Positions 28,435 to 43,193 of a stretch of 59,233 nt of DNA are shown piece by piece (within the stretch, counting starts at the first letter, position 1; each line of letters starts with the position of its first letter). The notes under the pieces were generated by a model. That model saw only the letters and a program-made list of their open reading frames with translations. It searched no databases and was not told the origin of the DNA. The stretch comes from Blakeslea trispora (taxonomy: Eukaryota; Mucoromycota; Mucoromycetes; Mucorales; Choanephoraceae), in NCBI GenBank assembly GCA_025331445.1, contig JAIWNE010000157.1, forward strand, positions 1-59,233. Reading direction: 5' to 3'. The position numbers and the translations under genes were made by a program.

Positions 28435-30724
28435 ATGTACGTTAGACGATTAGCTTTACTTGCTGGACGAGCATTGACTGCAAGAACTTTATTGCAGCCA
28501 AGTATCAAGTCATTAGCGCGTCCGACCTATGCGCGCTCTTTCAGCACCACTTTGACAAGAAACGAACAATATCTACACGGATACAATGATAACGAAAGAT
28601 ACCATGGTATTCCCCCCCCTCTTTTTATTCGACCTCATTATAGTTGACATCCCGTCTTGAATTGACTTATTGTTTCTACCATATAAAAAGGCGAATATCC
28701 AAGCCGCACGCATTATTGTGGTGATTTACGTGCTTCTAATGAAGGTGAACGAGTTGTTCTCTGTGGTTGGGCTCTTCCTTCAAGGTAACTTGAGACAAAG
28801 AATAGGAAAAATGATCATCTCATCTTTTTTTCTAGAGATATGTCTCAGGAGTTGATTTTCTTACCATTGAGAGACCATACAGGTGTTACTCAATTAGTCT
28901 ACAATAAGGGGAACCATGATATCAAGACACAGATTCAATCTTTATCACCCGAAAGTGTGATTTGTGTAGAAGGCATTGTTCGAAAGCGTCCTGAGGGTAT
29001 GTCCAATCGAAAGCAAGCAACAGGTGAAATTGAAGTAGAGTTGGATAAAATCTATTGTCTGAATCCATCTTCACCTTCTTTACCCTTTTGGCCAAATCAA
29101 CCTCAGCTGGTAATGTTTCTCTTCTATTTGGATTTGTGATGTGTTGATCTAAATCGCCTTGTATCATTATTAGCCAAATGAAGAAGTTAGATTGAGATAT
29201 CGTTATTTGGATTTAAGAAGAGATGAACTTCAGCATAACATCCGTGTCCGATCATTGACAGCCAATTTGATTCGAAACTATTTGACAGAGCATGGATTTA
29301 CTGAAATTGAAACTCCAACCCTATTCAAGTCAACACCTGAGGGAGCTCGAGAATTTATTGTGCCTACTCGAAAGAGAGGTGCTTTTTATGCTTTACCTCA
29401 AAGTCCTCAACAAGTAAGTTGTATTGATCTTTTTTATTCTTTTTTTTTTGTTGACATTTGTAATTGCTTAACGATAGCATAAACAAATGTTGATGGCAGC
29501 AGGATTCGATCGTTATTTTCAAATTGCTAGATGTTTTCGAGATGAAGATTTAAGAGCAGACCGTCAACCAGAATTCACACAAATTGATTTGGAAATGTCG
29601 TTTGCTAAGCAGAAGGATGTACAGAACATTATTGAGGGTATTGTGACGTCTATTTGGGATCGTGTACTTGGTAGAAAACTCTCTTCTGCCGATTTCCCTC
29701 ATATGACTTATAATGAAGCCATGAGTACTGTAGGTTTCAATTGTTTATTTTAATATGACAATGATACTGATGATTTCTATAGTATGGATCAGATAAACCT
29801 GATGTTCGATTTGATATGAAGATCAACAATATTGGTTCGTATGTTAAAGATGTTGTAGGTGATCATGCAGTGGATTGTATGGTAGTTAAAAAGGGATCTG
29901 CTATGACAGGCGGTGAATTGAAGGCCATGCAGAAAGTTTTGGATCTAACAGACGATCCCAATTTTGCCTTTGTCAAGGTGAACCAAAACAACAGAGATGT
30001 CTGGTCCTCTAAATGTGGTAGTCTGCGCCATGCTCAATGGGCAGGTGGTCTCTTGGAAAACGAACTAAACAAGACATTGGACATTGAAGAGGGTGATTTG
30101 GTTGTTACCTACAAACGTCCCGACTACCTCTATGGTGGCAATACCACCATGGGCCGTATTCGTCTTTACATGTCCAGTTTAATGCAAGACAAAAAGCTGC
30201 TGAAACTAAGTGATGAAAAATACAAATTCTTATGGGTCGAATCATTCCCTCTCTTTACACCTGACGAACAAGGCATACGTACCTGGCAAGCCACTCATCA
30301 CCCTTTCACAGCTCCCTTTGACCAAGACATTCCTCTGTTGGCTACTGAGCCTGAACGAGTTCGTGGTCAGCACTATGATCTTGTACTGAATGGTATGGAA
30401 GTTGGTGGCGGTTCTATTCGTATTCACTCGCCTGTGATGCAGACATTTATCTTGGAAAAGGTATTACAGCTTGAGAAACATGAATACAAGCGATTCGATC
30501 ATTTGATTGATGCCTTGGGTGGTGGATGTCCTCCTCATGGTGGTATTGCATTAGGATTCGATCGTCTGATGTCTATCTTGTGTGAATCTAGTTCTATTCG
30601 CGATGTGATTGCATTCCCTAAAGCTGCAGGCGGTAAAGATTTTGTTGTCAACAGTCCATCTGAGGTCACTGAGGCCCAACTCAATGAATATGGACTTCAA
30701 TTGAACTTGCCTGCTTCAAAATAG
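28435..30724 (+). CDS. MSD1: mitochondrial aspartyl-tRNA synthetase
   Basis: Exons: 28435-28606, 28691-28784, 28836-29109, 29174-29413, 29478-29729, 29783-30724; 1974 nt, 657 residues. Residues 1-45 are a basic, Ser/Ala/Arg-rich mitochondrial presequence. An OB-fold anticodon domain follows (about 55-170, [20 protein letters not shown]). The class II catalytic core has motif 1 ([20 protein letters not shown]), motif 2 ([20 protein letters not shown]) and motif 3 ([10 protein letters not shown]). A bacterial-type GAD insertion domain lies between motifs 2 and 3, which marks the bacterial or organellar type and separates it from the cytosolic enzyme. It charges mitochondrial tRNA-Asp. Intron 1 starts GTATT and then a C-run. 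Splice phases all agree. Confidence 0.96.
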
Positions 30725-30761
30725 ACTTGATTTCCTTATAATAGACTGTTATTGATTTAAG

Positions 30762-30767
30762 AATAAA
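30762..30767 (+). terminator. poly(A) signal of MSD1
   Basis: AATAAA 38 nt after the stop codon. Confidence 0.5.
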
Positions 30768-31430
30768 CAAACAAACGAAAAAGCTTGACCTATAAATGCT
30801 GTAAAATGGCTTGTTGTTACTGTATAAGCTCTTTTGATGAAAATAAGTTGTTTCTTATTAGTTAAGGCTTACATCACTCAAAAATTCACGTGGCATAGGT
30901 TACATCTGTAGTCAATTTTAATTTCCCTCCCTTTTCTCCTGTATATTTTTCTTTAAGAATTTGATGAGGATGAATGATGGTTATTTAAAGAAGAAAAAAA
31001 TTACATATTATCTAACAATGCGTATAGTTTGTTTTTTTTATGAAAAAATTCGATATAACAATAAAACCTATCTATTTCTCTACTTTTTTTTAAGAATCAA
31101 AGTCAGGAACAAGTAACTACTTCAATAGACTATTAGTTCTGTTAAAAGTGGCGTTCTCTTTATCTCTGGAACGAATCAAATGATCGCATCATAAAGAGAC
31201 CATAGTGTAAACGAAAAGGGAAAAAAAATCCCTAATATATATAAAAAGGAGAGTTGTGCTATTGTTGATGACTGTGACGGTTACGGTTGAGCTAATAAAA
31301 TAAGTGTTGTAATTTGCAACCTTCATAATGCACACAGACTGATTGCATAGAATTTATTTTCTTTTCTTCTTTTTTTTTTTTTACTTACTTACTTTTCCCC
31401 CCTCTTTCTCCAAATTACAGTAAAAGAAAG
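30768..31430. other. intergenic before SHO1
   Basis: No gene is seen. A C6 tract followed by CT-rich sequence (31397-31410) lies just before the SHO1 start. Confidence 0.5.
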
Positions 31431-32538
31431 ATGATACGACTTGCTGACAATCTATTTTTACTTACAACCCTTTCGCTTTCTATGGTCAGTTAAATGATGC
31501 AGCACAAGTACATACATTTACACTTTTCTGTCTATAGTGTGCCTGGGTGATTACCTTTGTAGGTGCCTGTATCATTCGACAAGGACTTTCAGGTGGAGCA
31601 TGGTGGATTATTGTATATGAACTATTACTGATTGTAACGACCACCACCATATTCATCACAAACACTTATTTGCATTACAGATATATGGTAAATGATCATC
31701 TCTCTTTTAAAAAAAAAATAGATGAAAGAAACAAGCTCATAACACAACAAGCTTAGATCTTAACATTCTTAGCAGCAAGCATTTCTATGCTAACCTATCA
31801 AATTGATTTTGCATTACCTTTGACAAAGTTTTTGGGAGGCTATCGTAGTGGTGCAGGTGCCTATGCTGCAGGTTACATCATCTTAATTATTATCCAAGTA
31901 AGTCACTCCTAAAAAAAAAAAAAGGGGAGAGAGTTATACAACTTTGCTGAGCCCATCTTGTTAATAAAATTATATATAGTTTTTATGGGTTATTATGTTT
32001 GGTAAAGAGATAGATGATGGATCAAGAATACATCCTCCCACTACTTCCTATCATGATCATTCATTAGGTGCCGGAACCCAGTCACCGTCATCACAGCAAC
32101 ACTATGAAATGGCAGGAAACAAAATGACAGGTTCATTGCAACATCGTGTTACATCCCCTACTCACCCCGCCACCACTGTAGAACCAGCCAGATTGAGTTC
32201 GGATATTGCACAGCCGACAGCAGAATACACCGAAAGAGTTCAAGCACTACATGCCTGTAAATACATATTCATCTATACTTTGTTGTTTCTTTTCTAACTT
32301 GCTTACTATAGACAAGGCTAGTGCAGAAGATCCAAATGAGTTGAGCTTCTCAAAAGGTGAATTCATAGAGATTGTAGATCGTACTGGCAATTGGTGGCAA
32401 GCACGTAAGGCTGATGGTACAGTGGGCATCATTCCAAGTAATTATGTAAGTAATAAGGCACATAGAAAACGGAATGATGACATAGTTGATTTCTCAATTA
32501 ACCTTTTCGCTTGTTAGTTTGGTCCGCCTAAGCCATAA
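31431..32538 (+). CDS. SHO1: Sho1-type osmosensor: four membrane segments plus SH3 domain
   Basis: Exons: 31431-31484, 31538-31687, 31757-31897, 31980-32256, 32312-32445, 32518-32538; 777 nt, 258 residues. Four hydrophobic helices occupy about residues 5-125 (LFLLTTLSLSM, WVITFVGACII, IILIIIQFLWVIMFG). A polar linker of about 75 residues with Thr/Ser/Pro follows. The C-terminal SH3 domain (ALHAYKASAEDPNELSF, RTGNWWQARKADGTVGIIPS, NYFGPP) has the ALYxY-like and WW motifs. In yeasts Sho1 sits in the plasma membrane and recruits the MAPKK Pbs2 through SH3 to start the HOG osmostress path. It is shorter than yeast Sho1 (367) but has the full order of parts. The last exon codes only six residues and the stop. 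Confidence 0.96.
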
Positions 32539-32564
32539 TTATTGTATTTCTTGCATTTCTTTAT

Positions 32565-32567
<3 letters not shown>

Positions 32568-32598
<31 letters not shown>

Positions 32599-32609
32599 AT
32601 ATATATATA
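32568..32609. repeat. (CT)n followed by (TA)n microsatellite
   Basis: CT repeat at 32568-32595 then TA repeat at 32596-32609, in the SHO1 3' region. Confidence 0.9.
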
Positions 32610-33793
32610 CACACTAATACTGTAATTTCCCTTTTTTATGATTATTAAAAAAAACTGTACAAGAAAAAAGAAAAACGGACAAGCAAACATGAATGAGGGC
32701 TAGCCTATATACAAATTGAATTATTAAACGAAATGCCATTTTTGCAGCAGAAAAGAGGTTGTTACAATAGATCATTTCTGGAGCTTTTTTTCAGATAAGA
32801 TTCATAAAGCTTTCTATTCAAGAGAAAGATGTACAAAGATGGCTGAACACATTTTGCTCATCATTTTTAAATTGGTTGTGTTTACCAAGGTTTCCTTCAA
32901 AGATATGTTTGAGAAGTCAATTTGATTCTGATAGAGCAAAATAATCAGACTACTTTATTATATATACTCACTGATGCCTATTTACTTTTTTTTTTTTGTT
33001 AAGATTATGGCGTATTTTAATCATAATAAAGTGATCGCTGCTTTCTTCTCTAAATTGTTTTTTCTTTTTGCCTATTCAACCCATAATAGCTGTTTAAGCT
33101 TATTTTTCACACAATAATAATAACAACAAAAAAAAAGCCTCCTTGATTTCTTAGAAAGAGCTGTAAATCCTAAATTCTGTAAAATAAAGATTTAGGGGAG
33201 GGGGGAAGGAGAACCGAAAAGGGAGTTACAACTATACCAGTAGAGTGCACTGACAATCCTTGCTTTTAACTGATCAAAAGAGAGAGCAAGATATCAATCC
33301 AGCCTAGCCGTTGCTTGGCACTACTTTAGTCATCTTTATGGAATTTCCTCCTGCCTAGTAGTACACAGCAAGTACTCTCTCGCGATGCCCGGACCCACAT
33401 CTATCGGAGTTAAGCTGTTGTGATATTCTGTACTTTCAACAAAACTAAACCTTAAAAAAAAAAAATTTGGCAACACACGGTTCATAGGCCTGAGCGACAT
33501 TGACAAAAAAAATTTTTTATAGAAAACCTTTTAGTCATTCAATAAGGTGAAATAGGTTAATTTTTTTTTTATTTTTGATCAAAAAAACAAAAAAAAAAGA
33601 AGTAGCAATGGTATATAACAATAAAGGAAAAAAAGGATTGAGGATATTAATGAGTTGTGCAGTTATATATATAAGAGTGTCAATAAGAAAAAAAGGATAT
33701 GTATAAAATGAAAAAAAAAGGTTATATGTATAGAAGAAAGAGACAAGGGTTGATTACAATGGTTAAATATATACAATAAATGAATGGTTTGTT
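32610..33793. other. intergenic, no gene seen
   Basis: AT-rich with many A/T runs. A more GC-rich patch at about 33296-33430 (GATGCCCGGACCCACATC, then GGAGTTAAGC) briefly suggests a 5S-like element, but it does not hold up (see rejected items). Confidence 0.5.
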
Positions 33794-34081
33794 TTAACAA
33801 GCAAGTGCTTTGTGTTGAGACCAATGTCTAGCGTTGGTATTTTCTTGATTGTATCGTCCTCTGCCATCCCCAGCGTCTATATCAATGAATTCTGGAAAAG
33901 AGACATATGTCTTTTCGAATTGAGAAAGTTTGGCATTGGCCTTTTCTACTTCAAATTGACAAGAGCTGGATGTTCTGTGCGCTTTAGAATCAAATGAATG
34001 TCTAAAGGTATTCACAAGCTGATTCAAGAACTCGCGCAAAGTGATATGTTGATGGTAATGAACAGAGTGTTGCATTTTCAA
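33794..34081 (-). CDS. small single-exon protein, unknown function
   Basis: A frame of 95 residues. It begins MKMQHSVHYHQHITLREFLN and ends NARHWSQHKALAC. The middle has an amphipathic stretch FEVEKANAKLSQFEKTYVSF followed by PEFIDIDAGDGRGRYNQEN. There is no signal peptide or membrane helix. The composition, dense in charged and aromatic residues, is unlike the A/T-rich spurious frames nearby, and purine-rich sequence like other 5' UTRs in the window precedes it. No family is recognised. Histidine-rich ends could bind metal, but nothing proves it. An alternative is the C-terminal exon of a larger gene, but no upstream partner was found. Confidence 0.55.
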   Translation of the reverse strand: MKMQHSVHYHQHITLREFLNQLVNTFRHSFDSKAHRTSSSCQFEVEKANAKLSQFEKTYVSFPEFIDIDAGDGRGRYNQENTNARHWSQHKALAC

Positions 34082-37000
34082 AAGGCAATTTAAATAAGAT
34101 ATGTTACAAATGAGAAAGGGAGAGATAAATCTAGAGAAAAAAAAAAAGAAAAAGAAAGAGAAAAAAAGACAAAGCTATTTATCTTTAGAATGACGATGAC
34201 AATAAACTTATCCCGATCAAAATCTAGCTCCGTTTTCAAACTGCAACAGAGCTTCTGGACTCTATTGAAAACACTGAATGAGCATGGCGGCTAAAAATAA
34301 GTAGCTTGGAAACGAAATTCCGTTGTTGCGCATACTAAAATAAGTTGTAACCAAGTTTTTAATACTACGGAGTTTTTGTTCTCTCTGTTTATTATCAGGG
34401 TTTGTTATTCCGAAGTGTGCAGAAGAACGGGGGAACTCTATGAGGTTCGGAATCCCCTTTTTTGTTTGTGCTGTGGCTAGAAATTGTCTGATACACTTTA
34501 GATCCATCTGATCTTTCATGTCCTTTTTCATACATTTGTTTCATTTGATCAGTTGCATGCCCATAACAAAAGAACCAATCAGTGGATTGAAATAGACTAG
34601 TTTTAGTAAGAAATTTGTATTCTGTCTTATGCAAAATATATCATGGACATAAAGGAACGGGCATTAGTTTTATTTTATCATGAAAAAAAAACACTTCTTG
34701 ATCGCTATGCTATTTTTAGAGTTTTGACTTTGTCAGACTTGAATGTAAAAGCCAAGTTTGATAGAAACAATAGTCTAAATGATGCTCTTTCAGAATCATG
34801 TCTTTTACCTTACTGCAATGAACAGACTTTATCTGTTTTTTTTTTAGGTCTCTTTATTTACATTGACGTTGAGAAATACTGTATATACAGAGGGAAAGAG
34901 ATAACAATAACATAAGAAAAGACCAAAGTGATACAATATTTTGTTTTTGTTTTTGTTTTCTTTATTTACACGAACACTGCTTTAGCCTTTTTTTTTCTCT
35001 CTCTTTGGCCTGATTATACTACCAGTCATTTCGGTTCAACTGGATGAATTTGATTTATAAGCTCTAGATGACAAACTAGGTATAAAAAATCCATGAAGAA
35101 AAAGTAAAAAAAAAAGACATTCGTCTGTGGCTGAAGTGTATTACTTTTCTCTCTTTCTACGCTATAAAGTACGATTTCTACATTTAATGATATAAGCCAG
35201 CTATCGCTCTAAAGCCTCACCACCATAATACAAGTAAGGCTTTCTCTTTGTTTTTGGCAAAATGAACAGCTCAGGCAAGTATGATTGCACCATTTGATTT
35301 ATCAGAAACATGGGTGACCTATTTGTTGTATAGGTTTGTTTTTTTTTCTTAAAAAAAAATAAGCGATATCTTCTGAGTCTCTTTCTTATCATTAGTGAAT
35401 AACAAGTGTTTATACCTTTTTCTTGTTTTATCTCACTCATACTGTTATTGATGTGATTGTATAAACTTGTTCCATTGGTTAAACAAAATAACGTATAAAT
35501 TAAGCCCTCTTTTTAAGTTCAAACGATACACATTTACTTGTCTTACTGCAATCACATAAAACAAAACCTGTGGAGTTTAACGTTTTGTTGGAATAAAGTC
35601 ATACAAAAGAGTGGTAATGTTCGCTCATCTAGCCTAATACATGCAACTTTGATCATGCATATGAACAGTAGGGCAATATTTAGTGCTTCTTAATCTTTTA
35701 AAACCATAATTTCATTACAATACAACAATCATTAGAGAGTCTTGTTAAAGAAGTTGCTTCCGCTAACAAGTTTCAAGAAATAAAGTAAAAAGGAGAGGGT
35801 GATTTAGGCGCTCTAATTGAGCAATCTAAAACAATGGATTAGCATTGCTAAAAGTAGCAAAATGGTAAGGTATACTTTACAGTAATGCCTTTTTTCCAGT
35901 TCTCTTTGCACTTTATTTGGAACAACTCTTGACAACAAAATCGTTCAAGAATAAACATTAAATGAATGGATTAAAAATCAATTAGAATACTATTAAAGAT
36001 CGGTTCAGAGATAGCAGTGAATTACAGGACAAGATGCATCTTGAATAGAATTAATTACACATTAAGGAGTCGGAAAGCTTATACAAAAGAGAGAAGGAGA
36101 TGCATAAAAAAAGCTAATGATGAACATGAAAATTATATGTCTACAAAGCTTACAGAATATTATGAGGCTTTTACATTCCCTCAGCTGCTGTGCACTCTGA
36201 ACTACATTGATGAACACAGAGGATAATCATAAACAAGAAAGGGGAGAAATTCTCAAATCATAATCCTGACAAGACAGGCAACAAGAAAAGTCAGTGTGGT
36301 AAAAGAAAGATTTTAATAGTGTATACAAGGATTGATGCAAGTCAGACAAAGTAACGTATGCGTATGGCTGTCCTGCCGTGATGCTACTCTCTTTTTGTTG
36401 TTCGAATCGTGAGATCAGATTTGACTAAAGGTATCGCTAACAATAGCAAATTTGTTGCTGATGAATGAAACTGCGTTACTTTAACTGATCAGACTGGTTT
36501 CATAACATTTTTTCTTAGTTTCAACAAGCCCTTGATGACAGCTATTTACTTTGAATGTTCGAGAGAGAGAGAGAGATATGCATGTCGTTCTGAAAGGTCT
36601 AGATAGACAATAAAAGCACTTTTCACGTGCCAACAAGTAAATCTGTTTCAAAGCTTCAATTTTTTTGGATTGCTGATACAATGTATGTATCGTTTCTTTT
36701 TCAATTCTAAGGAGCAAAGCTTATTACCTTAATGTCTTGTTCATTATTCATAGCCAATTCCAGACTATCGCTTTATACAACATCACTTTTTTTAATGGTT
36801 TGCATTCACTTTAATGTTTTTGATGTAGAAAACAATCAGGTAAACTGTTGTTCTCAGAGGGACATATTTGACACACTTTTAGAGAGTGTACAATGAAACT
36901 TTTTCAGATTTTTATAAGAGTCACTTTGAACAAGGGTGAACATCTAAATCGATTATAAAGTACCAACAAATTATGGGATGATTCGTCTTTCTCATCTCTA

Positions 37001-39130
37001 TTTCGAGAAAAAGATCCGGCCTCTCAATTTCATGAAAGTAAAGCAATGTTGGCACAACCTAAATCTATTTGCTTTACTTGAAGATTTAACAGACAAAAAA
37101 AAAGTTTATATGAGAGCGTCAATTGATAAAGTATCAGAGCTCAGGAGTGTGCTTCACGTTTGCCCATCTTTTTACATTAAAGATGTGTTATTTCGGAGTT
37201 ACATCTACTTATTAACAATTCATGCAAATATGCTTAATCATGCCCAAATTGAAACGATTATATACAATACTGAATTTTATTCATAGATTGGAGTTGCTGA
37301 TCTTTACAGAGACTTATTTTGACTTATACTGAGCTAACGATAGACAACAAAATTTATTTCTCACTTTTCTTCTCATTCTTGTTGATCAAATATGCTAGTG
37401 CTGACTTTATGCACTTTTAGTAAACTTACTTTACCGAAACTACTTGGGTTTATCAGATACTTTTTTGATCATTATACACAGTATAGGGGTTGTGTGACAC
37501 TCTGAAATGGGACCGATGCTTAAGACATCTTAATTCGATGTTACTGAAACATCTGTTCTCTGATGAAGATTTAGGGGCATGTCATTGATAAGTTTTGCTT
37601 ACATGAAAAATTGGCCAGCTGTCTAATCTCATTATGTTAAATTTCAAAGATCTGTTGAAATAAGTTACTCGTAATTGAAAGCCTGCCTAATGATAAGTAA
37701 AGAAACTATGAAAAAGCCCAAGTGCTCTGTAGTTCTTGTTCAAGGCTTTGGTTTTAATACAATTCTTTGTTTTTTATAAGAGTAAAAGAGTTTTGGTTAC
37801 AATTAGAATGGAATATTTTATAATCGGTTTTTACTCCTTTTAAAGAAAATATTTCATTTTAATAATGAACAGACTGAGCTACTAAACACATTAACTCTCT
37901 TTTGCGTTTCAAGCGAGAGTCAATCGTCAGCACAAACCTTATTAATCTATGGCCATTGTCTGTTTAAAAAATGATACTTGTAGCCAATATTGGGTTTCTT
38001 GGTTAGAATAATAGTTTAAATAAAGTTTACACTTGATACAAAAGAAGGAAAGCACCAACAACTTGCACAGTAGATCAAAGTCTATTTCATGTATTAGATG
38101 TTTACTGGGAAAGAAAAAAGCTAATGTCATCCTCAGGAGTAATCTAGATAATTACTATTGCTATCATAAGAAGCAATGATACAGCATCATTTTCGCTTTT
38201 CTCTATCGGGTCGGACATTCTCGAAAAAATGATTGTGGTGAATGTAAAGAGAAATCTTATTGGTGTACGCTAAAGAGCCAAAGACAAGGAAAGGAGCATT
38301 AGATTGTCTTTTCTCTCGCATTGATGATCAACTCAACACAATGTAAAAAGCACTTTTTCATACAAGAGTATTTGTTGTAAATATTTCCTAGTATACAGTA
38401 ACCAAGGTCTTCCCCCCCCCCCCACTCTTTCTCTTTTTACCAAAGCCAAGGAACCCCGACCTTACTTTGATGCAAAATGAACTGTAGTACCAGCAATACG
38501 TTTTCCAAAGTTATGATTTGAAGCTTCAGGTTATTGAATTCACGTGTCATTGTTGTGACATGTTTAATGCATTCGTCATATAACAAGACTTGCCTTATTT
38601 CTCAAAGTCCTTTCAAAAGACATGTATTCACAATAAAAGTTATGATTTGAGTCAGTATTGTTGGTAAAAACACATCAATATCTGTATGAGTTGATTAGGG
38701 TTGCAATATATAATAAAAAAAGACCAACATTAGAAAGTTAAACACAAAAAACCCAACATATCTCTAATTAAACTGAAAATATTCGCAGTACAGCCAAAGC
38801 TAATCTATCAATGTCATCTAGAGACTCAAGAACCCCTCTCACAGTCTAAAACCTCTCATAACAACAAATAAAAGAGAAAAAAACTAGATATTAAAAGGCT
38901 ATGCATTGCATTTAACGCGACTATGAAGATGACAATATCTTAATGTTCGTAATGCAAAGAAAAAAAAACGAGTGATGGATCCGCAAACTTTAATGTACGG
39001 AATAAAACGTAACTGAATTACAAACTAGTGTGTAACCTACCACATATCTAATTTCTTAAAAATTGTCGTCTGTTATCTTTTTTTTTTGTTTTTCTTTTTT
39101 TTTCTTGTTCTTGTCTACATCCTAGAAATC
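34082..39130. other. gene-poor 5-kb intergenic block
   Basis: AT-rich sequence without a supportable gene. Overlapping minus frames at 34262-34634 have protein-like composition but shift frame and may be a remnant. Frames at 36017-36226 and 36978-37286 (plus) have no recognisable features. A GA repeat lies at about 36557-36573 and a run of 12 C at 38412-38423. Confidence 0.45.
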
Positions 39131-40781
<1,651 letters not shown>

Positions 40782-41400
40782 GCAGGATTTTTGCTTTGTT
40801 TCCCCCCTCCTCAACCCTTTTTTCCCCCGCCTGTACAATAGAACACAGTGAGGACGATAGATTTTTTTTTTGTTATCATTTCCGAAAAAAAAAAATCGAA
40901 TGTCTGCAACCAAAAAAAATAAATAAATCAATGGTATTAACCCAGCAAAGTAAATATGCCTTTATGGTTTAGACATGTTGCTTTAAAATATCATGTGACA
41001 TTCACATCTTTTTTACTATTATAAAATGATGTGATGAAAGAGTTGTTCGATAACATCCGATATTGTTAGCTGAGAAACTTGTTCTTTCATTTTGCTAGGC
41101 ATATTGTTTAATGTGGTATTTTATCACTATACAATACAGCACAATAATCAACACTTTACTACACTGCTTACTTGACCAATAAAAAGCCATTTAAAAAAAT
41201 AATCAAGTTAACAGCAAGTACTAGGACACAACAAGATAAAAAGAAGAAATTTAATGTAGCTTGTTAGTATCAAGCTTCAAGATTTCTCACAGACAACATT
41301 CATTAAATAGAAGAGAGAAAATAGTGTTTTTAATTAAACAGAATAACAATTATATTTACATAAGCAATTTCAAATCTTTGTTGTTATTAAAGAGGAATGT
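40782..41400. other. intergenic between convergent AAT and LEA-like genes
   Basis: The AAT 3' UTR begins with C- and T-runs (40800-40830). The rest is AT-rich and no gene is seen. Confidence 0.5.
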
Positions 41401-43114
41401 TTACATTTGCTTGCCAGTAGCATCTTCGACAACTTGCTCAGCAGGCTTCAGATCTGTGTTTGGACGAGCAGGTCTTAATTGACCTTCTTCGACTTCAGCA
41501 AAACGTTCACCGCGCTTCACATGGCCAGCTAAACCTTCTTCCTTTGTGCGCTCAGGATGAAGCAAGCGGCTCACTTCTTCCTTAGCATCTTGTAATTTGC
41601 CTTCAGCCCATTGAATGTCTTGATCAGCTACTTCCTTGACAGTTGACACACCACTCTTGACCTGTTCAGCTCCCTTAGCATACCAACTCTTGGCAGTCTG
41701 TTCAGTCTCTTGCTTGACCTTTTCAGCTTGGTTAGAGGCTTCACGACCGAGTTGGCTCATACTTTCGCTCACGTAGTCCTTACTGTCCTCCAAGCGGCCC
41801 TTGGCATCTCTCTTGAGACGTTCTGTTTCACTATCAGCACGATAAGCAGCCTTGTTGGCCTCTGACTTGAGGCGATCAGCTGTTTGAGAGGCAGTTTCTT
41901 GAGCACCTTGGACAACAGATTGAGCTTCACCCTTCATCTTGTTCCAGCCAGATTGGAACTGACCTGTCTTTTCTTCGATGGTACGATCAGCTTCATGCTT
42001 CATACGAGAGGCTTCTTCTTCAGTTGACTTGGCAGTCATACCAGCCTTTTCCTTGAGACCTTGCCATAATGAACCAGCCTTAGCCTTATCTTCTTCCAAC
42101 TTGTGCTTCATTTTTTCCTTTTCATATTCAGCTTCATGACGTACATCGGAAGCAGTTTCGCTAGCCTTGCGAGACAATTGAGAAATCTTGTGGTCAGCTT
42201 CATGCTTCGTGTCCTTGGCAAAGTGTTTGGCATCATCATAAATGGTGGTAGGCATACGTTCGTTATGAACAACATTATTGTTATTGTTGTTGTTGTTGGT
42301 AGATGCATCAGAGGCCTTGCCGGAACCAAACATACCACCAAAGAAACCACCATGGTTGTTGTTGCTTACTTCTTCATGAGGCACAATGACATTGGCGCGT
42401 TCTTTGGCTGCCTGATCTTCCCAGACAGGCTTGATCTTGTCTGTATCTTTGCTGACCAGAGCAGTTGTGTCTCGTACACCATGTTCAGAGTATCTTTCGA
42501 GTTTAGCTTCTTCGTCAGACTTGGTCTTGCCAAGATGGACCTTTTCGTTGACCATAGGGTTATATTCACTCTTCAATCGATCCTTTGAGTCCTTGAGTTG
42601 ATCCTTGGCATCTCTGAATTTATCTTCAGCCTTGTTGGCAGCATGGTTTGCTTGAGCCTTGAGTTGTTCAGTAGCTTCTCGACCTTCTTCCTTGATCTTG
42701 CCATAGGCGTCACGGGCAGCATCTCCAGTTGAATTGGCTGATTCCTTGAGGTGGTATTTGGCATCTCTAAGGTCTTCTCTAACTTGACCATCTTGAATGA
42801 CTCTGTTACCTAATTCGGCGATTTTTTCTTTTGTTTCATGTGCATCTGAATCACCATTATAGAATTCTTTAGAAAGATGAGTGAGACTTTCATCCATGGA
42901 TATTCCATGTTTAACACTTACTCATTTCATCTTTTGAACGTTGATAATAAGCAAGACCACCAGCAGCAGCCAAAAGAGCAAACACAAATTTCTTACTAGG
43001 TCCTGTACGGCCTTCACCATTCGATTGAGTGGCCATAGTACGTCTAGCATTGATTGGGCGTACCATAGGAGTGGTAGCGGCAAAACGAGCTCTTTGAAGT
43101 GGTATTCTGTACAT
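41401..43114 (-). CDS. membrane-anchored LEA-like protein, probably mitochondrial
   Basis: Exons (minus): 43114-42922 and 42866-41401; 1659 nt, 552 residues. The N terminus (MYRIPLQRARFAATTPMVRP) is a basic presequence, followed by one short membrane helix (FVFALLAAAGGLAYY, about residues 44-58). The remainder is almost pure amphipathic helix with repeated 11-residue-like units of late-embryogenesis-abundant group 3 type (for example KAEDKFRDAKDQLKDSKDRL, SEANKAAYRADSETERLKRD). Such proteins protect membranes and enzymes during drying or freezing. A run of eight Asn at about residue 200 comes from AAC/AAT codons. Some fungal proteins of this build are named calcofluor white hypersensitive protein; I cannot confirm identity. 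The 55-nt intron separates anchor and LEA part. Confidence 0.9.
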
Positions 43115-43184
43115 AATAATAGTAATAAAGTAAATTGTAAAAAATAAAAAGAAATCAAGAAACAATATATGTCTACTGGCCTTG

Positions 43185-43193
43185 ATTTATATA
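43185..43193 (-). promoter_or_regulatory. TATA box of the LEA-like gene
   Basis: On the minus strand TATATAAAT, about 72 bp before the ATG at 43114. Confidence 0.6.

Noticed and set aside
33296..33430. Possible 5S rRNA-like sequence
   Set aside because: GGAGTTAAGC and CCCGGACCC recall the 5S internal region, but spacing is wrong, the conserved GGATGGGTGACC-type box is absent on both strands and the ends do not pair.
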